A stretch of 39,354 nucleotides of DNA from Hyphomicrobium sp. (GCF_020852195.1 NZ_JADZBI010000236.1:1-39354); one strand, 5' to 3'; shown: positions 9,047 through 16,878, numbered from the stretch's first letter. Numbers and translations: made by a program. The notes: generated by a model not told the origin, from the letters alone.

Positions 9047-9067
9047 TGTCTACTCCTTAGGTAGACA
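9047..9067. promoter_or_regulatory. Inverted repeat TGTCTAC-N7-GTAGACA overlapping a -35 element
   Basis: A perfect 7+7 inverted repeat with a 7-base spacer. Its right end forms TAGACA (9062-9067), one base from the TTGACA consensus, exactly 17 bases before TATTTT at 9085-9090. Binding here would block the promoter, so an iron-responsive repressor is the natural guess given the siderophore receptor downstream. The sequence is not a Fur box or Irr box that I recognise. Confidence 0.5.
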
Positions 9068-9090
9068 AAGAGCGGGGACCCCTGTATTTT
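9062..9090 (+). promoter_or_regulatory. Predicted sigma-70 type promoter for the TonB receptor operon
   Basis: TAGACA (9062-9067) and TATTTT (9085-9090) are separated by 17 bases. They lie about 109 bases upstream of the receptor start and are the best promoter-like pair in this gap. The leader would contain a second inverted repeat and a G/C hairpin. Confidence 0.45.
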
Positions 9091-9107
9091 CACGGCGTCA
9101 GCGTGAA
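9089..9107. promoter_or_regulatory. Inverted repeat TTCACG-N7-CGTGAA at the predicted transcription start
   Basis: A perfect 6+6 inverted repeat that overlaps the end of the -10 element and the expected +1. It is either a second operator or the first hairpin of the leader RNA. It differs in sequence from the repeat at the -35, which would suggest two regulators. Confidence 0.35.
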
Positions 9108-9198
9108 CATTAGCCAGCAAAATTGGGGGTCGGCGCCCCCCCATGCGAGCCACCCTCCGGACTGACATTTACACGACGGGGACCCTGGGGGCTGGACG

Positions 9199-11745
9199 AT
9201 GGTTATCGAAAGTCGAACCGCGCGCGCCGCTGCGCGACTGGTCGCATGTGCAGCGTTGCTCCTTGTGGCGGCGCAGGCCGCTCAAGCGCAGCAGGCGGCT
9301 CAACCCGCCGACGCTCCGGCCGAGTTGCCGCCGCTCGAAGTGACAGCAAAGAAAGCGGCGAAGAAGGCGCCAGCCAAGAAATCGCAGGCCAAAGCCGTGC
9401 CGAAGGCTGCGCCTCAGCCGCAGCCCGCTGCCGCCGATACCGAGGAAGGCCCCACCGGCGTGACGAACGCCGCGGCGCCCGTGAAGGACTACGTCGCGAC
9501 CGATGCGACGACGGGCACGAAGACGGACACCCCGCTCAAGGAGACCCCGCAGTCGATCTCCGTGATCGGAAAGGAGCAGATTCGCGACCAGGGCGTGCAG
9601 AACCTCCAGGAGGCGTTGCGGTACACTCCCGGCGTGGTGGCCGATTCGTTCGGCTATGACAGCCGCTACGACGGGGGTTACATCCGCGGTTCCGCCGCGG
9701 CCTATTTCGTGGATGGCCTGCGCACCACATATGGTTTCGGCTACACGACCTCGATGATCGATCCCTACGCGCTCGAGCGTGCGGAGGTGTTGCGCGGTCC
9801 TGCATCCATGCTCTATGGCCAGGCCCCGACCGGCGGTATGGTCAACGCCATCTCCAAGCTGCCGAGCGAGATTCCGTACCGCGAGATCGGCGTGGAGTAC
9901 GGCTCCTTCGACTTCAAGCAGGTCAAGCTCGACATGACCGGGCCTCTCACCGAGGACGGCAAGTGGCTCTATCGCATCGTGGGCTTGGCCCGGGATGCGG
10001 ACACGCAGGTCGACTTCGTCGAGAACGACAGGCTCATGCTGGCCCCGTCGATCACCTATCGGCCGACCAACAGGACGAGCATCACGCTGCTCGGCAACTT
10101 CAGAAAGGACGAGAGCGGCTCAACGCTGCAGTTCCTGCCCCATGAAGGCACGCTCTATCCCAATACCGCTACCGGCCAGCGCGTGCCGAGGGATACGTTC
10201 GTCGGAGAGCCCGGAGACTACTACAATACGGAGGCGCAATCCGGCACGCTCTTCTTCGACCACGAGTTCAGCGACGCGCTGAAGATCAGCCACACCTCGC
10301 GCTACTCGAATACGAATACGGACTATGAATCGACCTACGCTGCGGTCATGACCGGCGCGCGCTTTGGCGCAATTAACAGTCTCTTGGCAGACTTTGGCTT
10401 GCCAAATCCATCCTTGCCCCCTGACAACGCGCCGTTTCTCAACCCGGGACGCTCAGAGATCGCGCGATCGCGCACGGCGATGTTCAACGAGACGGACGTG
10501 ATCAGCACCGACACCCATCTCACCGGCAAGTTCAGCACCGGCTGGGTCGATCACACGGTCACGGGCGGCGTGGATTTCACCCACTACAGAACCAAAATGG
10601 AATCGTCCGGTACGCTCATTGACAACCTGCTCACGTCGAACGCGGTCAACCAAGATCCGTTCGTGAATCCGTTTATCGTCGGAGCGATCAACTTCTTCTT
10701 CGGTGGCCTGCAACCGGCTTTCGACATCTATAATCCGACATACGGTCAGTCGTCCTACCTCCTCAGCTTGGAAGGCGGAGCCGTTGATCCCAACAACCTT
10801 CCTAAGACGACGAACAACGCCGACATCCAAAGGCAGACCGGAATTTACATCCAGGACCAGATCAAGATGGGTCCGTGGGCGGCGGTGCTCGGCCTGCGTC
10901 AGGACTGGCTGAAGGTGAAGCAGGGTGGCGAACCGGATCAGTACGAGGAAGCGACAACGGGCCGTGCGGCGCTGATGTACAATTTCAACTTCGGCCTCAC
11001 CCCCTACGTTGCTTACTCCAGCTCTTTCTACCCACTCCCGGGGACGCCTGTTGCCGACCACATCCTGGCGGACGTCGACGAAACGAGGCCGGCAGGTCCG
11101 GTCGAGGGCGAGCAGGTCGAGATCGGCTTCAAGTACCAGCCCGCCGGTGCGCCGTTCGCGGTCAACGCGTCCATCTACGAGCTGACCGAGCGCAATCAGA
11201 CCGTTCAGCCCGACTATCTGTTCCAGGCCGTCCAGGGCGCGGATGTCAACGTGCGCGGCTTCGAGATCGAGGCGCTCGGCCGACTGACGCCAGAGCTCAA
11301 GATCATCGGATCCTACTCCTATACGGATGCGACCTACGACAAGTATCCCGAGCTCTACAACTTCGGTTTCCCGAGCGGCGTCGTAGAGTTCATGAAGGGC
11401 AAGCCCGTCGACTTCGTGCCGAAGCACCTTGCTTCGCTGTGGGCCATCTACAGCTTCCAGGATGGTCCGCTTCGCGGCTTGTCGTTCGGCGGTGGCGTGC
11501 GCTATGTCGGCGCAACGGAAAGCTATGCCTACGACGTGGCCTCGCTGGGCGAGCTTTACGTGAAAACGCCGTCCTTCACGCTCTTCGATGCGATGATCGC
11601 CTATGAGACTCCGGACTGGCGCTGGCAGATCACGGGCCAGAACCTCGAGGATGAGTATCATGTGGTCGGGTGCTCTGCGATGCGCGGCGATTGCGGCGTC
11701 GGACAGGCACGCACCATCATCACTGGCTTCACTTACAAGTTCTAG
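9199..11745 (+). CDS. TonB-dependent siderophore receptor (FhuA/FoxA type)
   Basis: An 848-residue outer-membrane receptor that would import a ferric siderophore using TonB energy. Residues 1-30 are a signal peptide ending AQA. Next comes a possible TonB box (PLEVTA, about 45-50) and a Lys/Ala/Pro-rich linker (51-80). The plug domain covers about 105-235, with ETPQSISVIGKEQIRDQG, ALRYTPGV, YIRGSAAAYFVDGL and the conserved VLRGPASMLYGQ. The barrel ends in the canonical terminal Phe (FTYKF). ATG 9199 is supported by the signal peptide and a GGGGGC-type ribosome site. The two genes that follow, a six-helix membrane protein and a PepSY reductase-like protein, match the known receptor-reductase pairing for siderophore iron release. 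The siderophore itself is unknown, though hydroxamates are common for this subfamily. Confidence 0.93.
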   Translation: MVIESRTARAAARLVACAALLLVAAQAAQAQQAAQPADAPAELPPLEVTAKKAAKKAPAKKSQAKAVPKAAPQPQPAAADTEEGPTGVTNAAAPVKDYVATDATTGTKTDTPLKETPQSISVIGKEQIRDQGVQNLQEALRYTPGVVADSFGYDSRYDGGYIRGSAAAYFVDGLRTTYGFGYTTSMIDPYALERAEVLRGPASMLYGQAPTGGMVNAISKLPSEIPYREIGVEYGSFDFKQVKLDMTGPLTEDGKWLYRIVGLARDADTQVDFVENDRLMLAPSITYRPTNRTSITLLGNFRKDESGSTLQFLPHEGTLYPNTATGQRVPRDTFVGEPGDYYNTEAQSGTLFFDHEFSDALKISHTSRYSNTNTDYESTYAAVMTGARFGAINSLLADFGLPNPSLPPDNAPFLNPGRSEIARSRTAMFNETDVISTDTHLTGKFSTGWVDHTVTGGVDFTHYRTKMESSGTLIDNLLTSNAVNQDPFVNPFIVGAINFFFGGLQPAFDIYNPTYGQSSYLLSLEGGAVDPNNLPKTTNNADIQRQTGIYIQDQIKMGPWAAVLGLRQDWLKVKQGGEPDQYEEATTGRAALMYNFNFGLTPYVAYSSSFYPLPGTPVADHILADVDETRPAGPVEGEQVEIGFKYQPAGAPFAVNASIYELTERNQTVQPDYLFQAVQGADVNVRGFEIEALGRLTPELKIIGSYSYTDATYDKYPELYNFGFPSGVVEFMKGKPVDFVPKHLASLWAIYSFQDGPLRGLSFGGGVRYVGATESYAYDVASLGELYVKTPSFTLFDAMIAYETPDWRWQITGQNLEDEYHVVGCSAMRGDCGVGQARTIITGFTYKF

Positions 11746-11785
11746 CTTGAACGTCACGTGCTAAACACGAGAGGTTTCCGGCAAT

Positions 11786-12376
11786 TTGAACGTTGAAATT
11801 CTCGATCCTGTCACTCTGCTGGCGGGCGCCGGCGGTCTCGCAATGACCGCCGGCGTCGCCATGTTGCGCAAGCGCTGGCTTCAGCGCGGGGCAGGTGGCT
11901 CGGGCCTTCTGATCGCCGGTTGGCTGGCAGTGGTGGGCGCGTTCGTTGCGTTCGCCTATGCCTGGGGCGCGGAGGTCGGCACGGCCTATGCCCTGGGTGC
12001 GCTCTCGCTCGTCGCCTATGCCGTGATCGCGAGTACGTTCGAGCGCCGCGAAGCCAAGCGCCGCGCGCTGCGCGAGGCTTCGGCTTATGACCCCGAGGAG
12101 CGTCCCACCAACTGGCGGCGCGGCATCGGGAAGGCCCTGCTCGCGATTGTGCTGGCGGGCGTCGCCTCGATCGGGATCGGCGTCGCCATTGCCGTCGAGG
12201 CGCCGCTCCCACCGCAGGACCGTGCCGTCATCGGCGGCCTGCTGGTGCCGATCCTGTGGGGCGGCGGGATGGCCTGGACGCTGTGCGATCCGCGCCTTGT
12301 TCGTGCCACGATCATCCTGCTTTCGGTATCCGCAATCGGATACGGCATCGCATTCCTGCCCAAGGCGCTTTCGTGA
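11786..12376 (+). CDS. Six-helix inner-membrane protein of siderophore operon (unknown family)
   Basis: A 196-residue hydrophobic protein starting at TTG 11786, with GAGAGG about 10 bases upstream. Six likely membrane segments can be read, roughly at residues 8-25, 40-60, 65-82, 112-134, 145-163 and 171-188. A charged cytoplasmic-type loop after the third (FERREAKRRALREASAYDPEERPTNWRR) separates two halves. It sits between the receptor and the PepSY protein and overlaps the latter by one base (TGATG). Receptor-PepSY operons often carry one or two small membrane proteins of unknown function, and this may be a divergent member. A role in siderophore reduction or transport across the inner membrane is an inference from position only. 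Confidence 0.7.
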   Translation: MNVEILDPVTLLAGAGGLAMTAGVAMLRKRWLQRGAGGSGLLIAGWLAVVGAFVAFAYAWGAEVGTAYALGALSLVAYAVIASTFERREAKRRALREASAYDPEERPTNWRRGIGKALLAIVLAGVASIGIGVAIAVEAPLPPQDRAVIGGLLVPILWGGGMAWTLCDPRLVRATIILLSVSAIGYGIAFLPKALS

Positions 12377-13899
12377 TGCAGGACGTGGCACGCAAACCGC
12401 CCCGCAAGGCGCCTTTCCTCTCGCCGCAATTCGTGCGGGCGATGCTCGCCGGGCATTCCGCCCTCGGCATCGCGTTCGCTGCCCTCATCTACATCGTCTG
12501 CCTGACCGGAACGCTGACGGTGTTCATGCACGAGCTGAAGCGCTGGGAGCAGCCGGATGCCCCGGTGGTCGAAGGTAGCTTGTCGGCCGATGTCGCGACG
12601 AAGGCCGTCGAGGAGGCCTACCGGAAGGCGCTCGCTCTCAACGCTGCGCATGACATCTTCGTCATGGGGCCAACCAGCACGCAGCAGCGTCTCCTCGCAA
12701 ATTTTCACGACCACGGCACCGGGATCGAAGGCCATTGGATCGGCGACGGCACCGGCAATCTCGTCGTCGAGCAGCACGCACCGTGGGCCGAGTTCATCAC
12801 GGATCTCCATATCCGCCTCCATCTTCCCCATACGTGGGGTCTTTTCCTCGTTGGGCTTACGGGCGTCGCGCTGCTTTCGTCTCTTGTTTCCGGGCTCCTT
12901 TCGCATCCACGCCTTTTCAAGGACGCTTTCGCCTTGCGCTGGGGCGGATCGCGGCGGCTTCAGGAAGCGGACCTGCACAACCGGCTTGGCGTATGGGGTC
13001 TGCCGTTTCATGTCGTCGTGTCGACGACGGGGGCTCTGCTCGGGCTTTCGACGCTGATCGTCGGGGTTCTGGCGCTGGCTGCCTACGAAGGCGATTCGGA
13101 GCGGGCCTTTGCCAGCATTCTCGGTCCCATGCCGACAAAGGACGAGACGGCGGCGCCGCTGCCCGATGTGGCCGCCATGATCCGGGATGTGCAGGCGAAA
13201 CATGGCGACGCCGAGTTCGTTAGCGTCTTCATCCAGCACATCGGCAAGGCGGGCCAGGTGGTGAATCTCGGCATGAAGACGCCGGGCCACCTGGCGATGT
13301 CCAACGCCTACTACTTCGACGGCAACGGCAAGTCGCTGGGCGATGGCGGGCTCGAAACAGGCAGCATCGGCCAGCAGATCCTCGGTGCGCTGCAGCCCTT
13401 GCATTTTGGATGGTTCGGCGGCCTTCCGGTAAAGATCGCCTACGGGCTGCTCGGGCTGGCGCTCACCATCGTGACGCAGACCGGCATTACGATCTGGCTG
13501 GCGCGGCGCCGGGACGCTGGCCGGGCCGCTCCGCATTGGGAGAAGGTGTGGGCGGCGGTTACATGGGGGCAACCGCTCGCATTCGTAGTTGCCGCGCTCG
13601 CTATTTTTGCGGGAGGCGGGTCCTACGCCGTGCCGGCCTATTTGGCGACGACCGTTGTCTCTCTCCTCGCGGCCCCAGTGACGCCGGATGCAGCCGTCAT
13701 GAGCCGCGTGCTGCGGTTGCTGGCCGGACTCTTAGGGCTATCCGCCGTGATCGTGCACGGCTTCGTCTGGTCGGGTCGGATCAGCGATCCTGCCGCGCTC
13801 TGGGTCAGCGGTGTCATGGCGGTGATCGCGCTGGCGCTGCTCGCCTCCGCGCTGCGTCCCAACAGGGCGCGGCTCGAGGCTCTGTCTCGCGGCGGCTAG
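12376..13899 (+). CDS. PepSY-associated TM protein, putative ferric-siderophore reductase
   Basis: A 507-residue inner-membrane protein of the PepSY-TM family. The first helix (HSALGIAFAALIYIVCLTGTL, from about residue 27) carries a conserved His. A periplasmic PepSY-like segment follows, then LHIRLHLPHTWGLFLVGLTG, DLHNRLGVWGLPFHVVVS and at least four further C-terminal helices. The His residues at helix ends suit heme binding. Relatives next to TonB receptors, such as FoxB, reduce or help release iron from siderophores in the periplasm. ATG 12376 overlaps the upstream stop by one base, which points to translational coupling. The downstream boundary carries a palindrome across the stop codon. 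Confidence 0.85.
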   Translation: MQDVARKPPRKAPFLSPQFVRAMLAGHSALGIAFAALIYIVCLTGTLTVFMHELKRWEQPDAPVVEGSLSADVATKAVEEAYRKALALNAAHDIFVMGPTSTQQRLLANFHDHGTGIEGHWIGDGTGNLVVEQHAPWAEFITDLHIRLHLPHTWGLFLVGLTGVALLSSLVSGLLSHPRLFKDAFALRWGGSRRLQEADLHNRLGVWGLPFHVVVSTTGALLGLSTLIVGVLALAAYEGDSERAFASILGPMPTKDETAAPLPDVAAMIRDVQAKHGDAEFVSVFIQHIGKAGQVVNLGMKTPGHLAMSNAYYFDGNGKSLGDGGLETGSIGQQILGALQPLHFGWFGGLPVKIAYGLLGLALTIVTQTGITIWLARRRDAGRAAPHWEKVWAAVTWGQPLAFVVAALAIFAGGGSYAVPAYLATTVVSLLAAPVTPDAAVMSRVLRLLAGLLGLSAVIVHGFVWSGRISDPAALWVSGVMAVIALALLASALRPNRARLEALSRGG

Positions 13900-13933
13900 C
13901 CGCCACGCCAATCACGATTGTGTGCAGTGGCGG
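13891..13933. repeat. Nested palindromes at the end of the PepSY gene
   Basis: GGCGGCTAGCCGCC (13891-13904) is a perfect 14-base palindrome spanning the TAG stop. CCGCCAC (13900-13906) also pairs with GTGGCGG (13927-13933). The two folds are mutually exclusive. No T-run follows, so this is not a classical intrinsic terminator, but it may end or stabilise the operon mRNA. Confidence 0.4.
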
Positions 13934-13963
13934 GGATCTGTCACACGCAGATCGTCATCATTC

Positions 13964-13973
13964 GTGCTATAAT
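13964..13973 (+). promoter_or_regulatory. Extended -10 promoter TGCTATAAT
   Basis: TATAAT at 13968-13973 is a perfect -10 hexamer preceded by TG one base away, the extended -10 form that can work without a good -35. None is evident upstream. It lies 85 bases before the small open reading frame at 14058 and is the best consensus match that I saw in the window. Confidence 0.5.
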
Positions 13974-14057
13974 TTTGGAAATGCCGCGAGGTTGCGTTGC
14001 TCCTAACGGCTTTTTCTCGCGGTATTGACCATTTCGTCGCGTTCATGGGGATCCAGC

Positions 14058-14219
14058 ATGAGCACGCACTATACCGACAACACCAACGCCGACCATCCTC
14101 CGGGTGGAAAGAAGCACGATCCATCCACCGTCCCGGCCGACATGCTACCTTCCGACATCTGGCGCATTGCCGCCAAGCCGAGAAGGCCCGCACAGCAGCC
14201 CGCGGAAACCCAGAAGTGA
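14058..14219 (+). CDS. Small hydrophilic protein (53 aa), unknown
   Basis: A 53-residue hydrophilic, proline-rich polypeptide (MSTHYTDNTNADHPPGG to AETQK) without signal peptide or membrane helix. It is supported by an extended -10 promoter 85 bases upstream, a GGGGAT ribosome-type site before ATG 14058, and a strong hairpin just after the stop. An in-frame ATG at 14025 would add 11 residues with no ribosome site. No family is recognised. DMLPSDIWRIAAKPRRP is the only part with mixed hydrophobic and basic character and could be an amphipathic or binding segment. It is isolated between the siderophore operon and the convergent VIT-vWA gene. Confidence 0.5.
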   Translation: MSTHYTDNTNADHPPGGKKHDPSTVPADMLPSDIWRIAAKPRRPAQQPAETQK

Positions 14220-14229
14220 TATGAGAAAA

Positions 14230-14257
14230 GCGCAGCGGCATCGATGTGCCGCTGCGC
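14230..14257. terminator. Hairpin terminator between convergent genes
   Basis: GCGCAGCGGCA (14230-14240) and TGCCGCTGCGC (14247-14257) form a perfect 11-bp stem with a 6-base loop. On the minus strand it is followed by CTTTTCTC, so it is best read as the intrinsic terminator of the VIT-vWA gene. On the plus strand the T-run is poor, though the hairpin may also stop the small gene. Confidence 0.7.
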
Positions 14258-14299
14258 GCACTCGTTCTCAACGGAGCGCCCTTCTCAGGGCGCTTCGCC

Positions 14300-16444
14300 T
14301 TATCCGCTGAAGGCCGACGACAGGCCAAGCCGCTCGGCCGCGTGGGCGATGTCCTGCGTCTTTGCCCGGGCGAGGATGGCGCGATAGACGCGCTCGGCGT
14401 GGCGGTCGCGTCCCGACACGACACGGGCCAGAAGCCCGATGACGAGCACCCTGGCCGAGACGCCGAGCTTCTTGGCGGCCCGCTTCACGACACCCACGCG
14501 CGCCGCCGCATCGATCGCATCGGCGACGTCGTTGGGCAGTCCGATCAGGATGCCTTCGACGAGCCGCTGGCCTTCGTTGCGCCAATCGATGCGGCGCGGC
14601 AGCTTGGTCAGCTGCGGCGCCTGCGACTCGCGGCTCTCGGGGCTCGGAGACTCCGCCTCGTCCGGGCGTGCGGACCGCGATGCTTTCAACGGCCTATCCG
14701 CAGGCGCGCCAATCGCAAACATGGTCTCGTCGCGGCCGGACCGCGCGGGTGCCGGTCCCGTCGGAGTCATGGCGCGAGAATAACAAACGGATTGCGACTG
14801 GCGCGGCTCGTCGTCGAAGTCCAGGCAATAGAGCATGGTATCGGGCGCGCCGCCGAAGTGCATTCTGGCGGACGCCGCTGCCATGATCTGCGTCGCGGGG
14901 CTCGCCAGCGCCACCTTGCGCATGGCGGGCAATCCGGCCTGGGCCTCGCCCGCCTCGTCCACCAGTACGAGACTGGTCAGATGCGTGACCAGACCCTCGG
15001 AGACGGCGAGATCGGCGGCCTCCTGCGCCGTCAGGCTCGCAAGCCGTAGGCCCGCAACGAGAGCGCCGGCGGCGCGCGCCGCCCCGTCGTCTGCCGCGGC
15101 GTCAGCGGCGGGCATGGGCGTCGCCACCAGCTCCATGCCGCCGCGCCGGGCCAGCGCCAGGTGCGCCCCGGCCGTCGCCTCAGGCCGAGGCGCCGACCTC
15201 AGGGACGCCAGGACCTGCTTCAGAGCCGTGGCCACGTCGGTCCCGTCAGCAACGAAGATCTCGCCGCCGGTCAGGATGGCGAGATGGCCGACGTTGGCCT
15301 CCAGGCTGTCCTCTCCGATCAGGACGACGGAGAACCTTGCGCCCGTGCGCGCGAGCTCCTGGACGTCGAGGGCGTAGCTCTTGCCGTCCGTCACGAGAAC
15401 GATGTCGCGCGCGCCGCGCTCCGAGAGGCACGCGTGAATGGCGTGGCCGATCTCGGTCCCGCCGCGCGGCTCGGAGAGCATGCGGATCAGATCGCCGACA
15501 TGGCTGCCTTGCGCGCTACCCAGATCCTCGGCCTCGCTCTCGAACTGCCAGAGGTTGATCCTGTCCGCGGACTTCAGCGCCCGGGCTACCTCGCCGAGCC
15601 CCAGCACCACCGCAGCATGCTTGGAGAGGCGCGCGGTCGAGGCGCAGGGCTCCACCATCGAGCCCGAGTGATCGATCAGGATCGCGGCATCGAGGGCAGC
15701 GTCACCTTCCGGCACCGGTGCGATGCTGAGGCCGAACGGCTGGCCCGCTGCCGTGCGTCCGCGGATTTCGCGCGCGGTCCAGCCGGCGACCTCCACGCTG
15801 ATGGGGCGATCCAGGGGGACGCGCGTCGGGCCGGAAATCTCGGTACCGCCGATGCGCGCGGTGGTGCCGGGCTCGCAGGCGACCGTGAGCGCGGCCGCCG
15901 TCACCGGTCCGCCGTGCACAAGCTCGTCGCAGTCGGAAAGGCCCGAGACCCCGTAGACGTCGCCCACCGTGGTCGGAATGCGCAGCATGGCTCGGCCTCC
16001 GATCCACGAGAGCGCCAGCGCGAAGCGCGCCGTCACCTCGATCTCGGTGCCGGGGGCGACATGTGCCACCGACAGCATGTGAATGCCGCGGAGCAGCTCC
16101 TCATGCAGTACCGCGGTCTTGCCGCGGTCGATGGCGTCCTCGTAGGTCTCGCGGGCTGCAGTCTTGTCCTTGGCGACGGCCTTCACGACGCGCCCGCCGA
16201 TGCGGGCTTCGAGCGCGTAGAGCACGGCGTGGACCGGCAAAGGAAACGTCAGCGTCGCCTCGATTGTCTGGGCTTCCTGGTTGCGGAACGTGCGCCGGGA
16301 GGTGACGTAGGCAAGGCCGCCGGTGAAGGCGATGTCGTAGGTCGTGGCAATGAGGGGAACGGGAAAATGGCCGGGACGGCGGATGGAGCGGTCGATCAGT
16401 CTGCTAACGGGATCGTCTGCGTTCAGCGCGGGGATGCTGGGCAT
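14300..16444 (-). CDS. VIT and vWA domain protein with complete MIDAS
   Basis: A 714-residue protein with a VIT (vault/inter-alpha-trypsin) domain at about 25-150, including TFRNQEAQTIEATLTFPLP and YEDAIDRGKTAVL, and a von Willebrand A domain at about 250-410. The MIDAS is complete: D258-x-S260-x-S262 (DHSGSM), T330 (RGGTEIG) and D353 (VTDG). After an Arg/Ser/Glu-rich linker the last 110 residues are helical and resemble no domain I know. No signal peptide or membrane helix is visible, so it is probably cytoplasmic. A CAGGAG ribosome site sits seven bases before ATG 16444, inside the end of the MerR-like gene (41-base overlap). The pairing suggests that the regulator controls this gene. VIT-vWA proteins are usually adhesive or scaffold modules; the partner is unknown. 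Confidence 0.85.
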   Translation of the reverse strand: MPSIPALNADDPVSRLIDRSIRRPGHFPVPLIATTYDIAFTGGLAYVTSRRTFRNQEAQTIEATLTFPLPVHAVLYALEARIGGRVVKAVAKDKTAARETYEDAIDRGKTAVLHEELLRGIHMLSVAHVAPGTEIEVTARFALALSWIGGRAMLRIPTTVGDVYGVSGLSDCDELVHGGPVTAAALTVACEPGTTARIGGTEISGPTRVPLDRPISVEVAGWTAREIRGRTAAGQPFGLSIAPVPEGDAALDAAILIDHSGSMVEPCASTARLSKHAAVVLGLGEVARALKSADRINLWQFESEAEDLGSAQGSHVGDLIRMLSEPRGGTEIGHAIHACLSERGARDIVLVTDGKSYALDVQELARTGARFSVVLIGEDSLEANVGHLAILTGGEIFVADGTDVATALKQVLASLRSAPRPEATAGAHLALARRGGMELVATPMPAADAAADDGAARAAGALVAGLRLASLTAQEAADLAVSEGLVTHLTSLVLVDEAGEAQAGLPAMRKVALASPATQIMAAASARMHFGGAPDTMLYCLDFDDEPRQSQSVCYSRAMTPTGPAPARSGRDETMFAIGAPADRPLKASRSARPDEAESPSPESRESQAPQLTKLPRRIDWRNEGQRLVEGILIGLPNDVADAIDAAARVGVVKRAAKKLGVSARVLVIGLLARVVSGRDRHAERVYRAILARAKTQDIAHAAERLGLSSAFSG

Positions 16445-16787
16445 CGGTCGGCTCCTGAAGAATGTCTCTCAACACCTTGCGGATCCGGTCGGCCAAGGCG
16501 TCGGCGTCCATGGAGACGCCTATCAGTTGAGGGTCGACATGGAGCACGATACCGGGGGCCACCGGGAAAGGAGCCAACTGTCCACGCGCGAGGAGGAGCC
16601 GGATGGCCTGAGGCGGAAGTCCCTGCTGCCTCAGCGCGGTATAGCGGCGAATGGCCGTTACATGGTCCTCTCCGTAGTCAGCGGTGGCGCGTCCTCCCGT
16701 CGGGGGAGGCACGAACCCCTCTGCGATCATGTACCGGATCTGCCGTTCGGCTTGGCCGGTGAGCTTTGAAAGCTCGCGAATGTTCAT
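16404..16787 (-). CDS. MerR-family transcriptional regulator
   Basis: A 127-residue protein whose first 70 residues are a MerR-type winged helix-turn-helix (IRELSKLTGQAERQIRYMIAEGFVPPP, then YGEDHVTAIRRYTALRQQGLPPQAIRLLL). The C-terminal 55 residues are short and lack the cysteine metal-binding motif of metal sensors. It overlaps the VIT-vWA gene by 41 bases and is 97 bases downstream of the CHAT gene. A perfect 9+9 inverted repeat ends 10 bases before its ATG, so autoregulation is very likely. Its effector is unknown. Confidence 0.82.
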   Translation of the reverse strand: MNIRELSKLTGQAERQIRYMIAEGFVPPPTGGRATADYGEDHVTAIRRYTALRQQGLPPQAIRLLLARGQLAPFPVAPGIVLHVDPQLIGVSMDADALADRIRKVLRDILQEPTDAQHPRAERRRSR

Positions 16788-16797
16788 GATCAGCGCC

Positions 16798-16820
16798 TTT
16801 CGACAAAACTCTTGTCGAAA
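16798..16820. promoter_or_regulatory. Operator-like inverted repeat TTTCGACAA-N5-TTGTCGAAA
   Basis: A perfect 9+9 inverted repeat, 23 bases long, ending 10 bases before the MerR-like gene's start codon and touching its ribosome site. Length and symmetry fit a dimeric MerR-type binding site. A CATTAT -10-like element lies just upstream on the minus strand, which would place the transcription start inside the repeat and favour repression over the classical MerR spacer distortion. Confidence 0.65.
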
Positions 16821-16862
16821 TAATGTGGCGGTCTGAGGGCGGATCTTCTCGTTTTTTGCGGG

Positions 16863-16878
16863 ACAGCAGTCGTGCTGT
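16863..16878. repeat. Hairpin ACAGCA-gtcg-TGCTGT just after the CHAT stop
   Basis: A perfect 6-bp stem with a 4-base loop, six bases beyond the CHAT stop codon on the minus strand. On that strand it is followed by an A-run and not a T-run, so it is not a typical intrinsic terminator. It may mark the 3' end of the CHAT mRNA. Confidence 0.3.

Larger units (their letters stand above)
8770..9198. other. Intergenic region between divergent radical SAM gene and TonB receptor
   Basis: There is no convincing gene here. An in-frame upstream extension of the radical SAM gene runs to 8988 but has Arg/Ser-rich composition and no family motif. The right half (9047-9198) holds a promoter-like pair and two inverted repeats, listed separately. 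A GGGGG/CCCCC hairpin lies at about 9124-9140 and would fall in the receptor's 5' leader. Confidence 0.6.
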
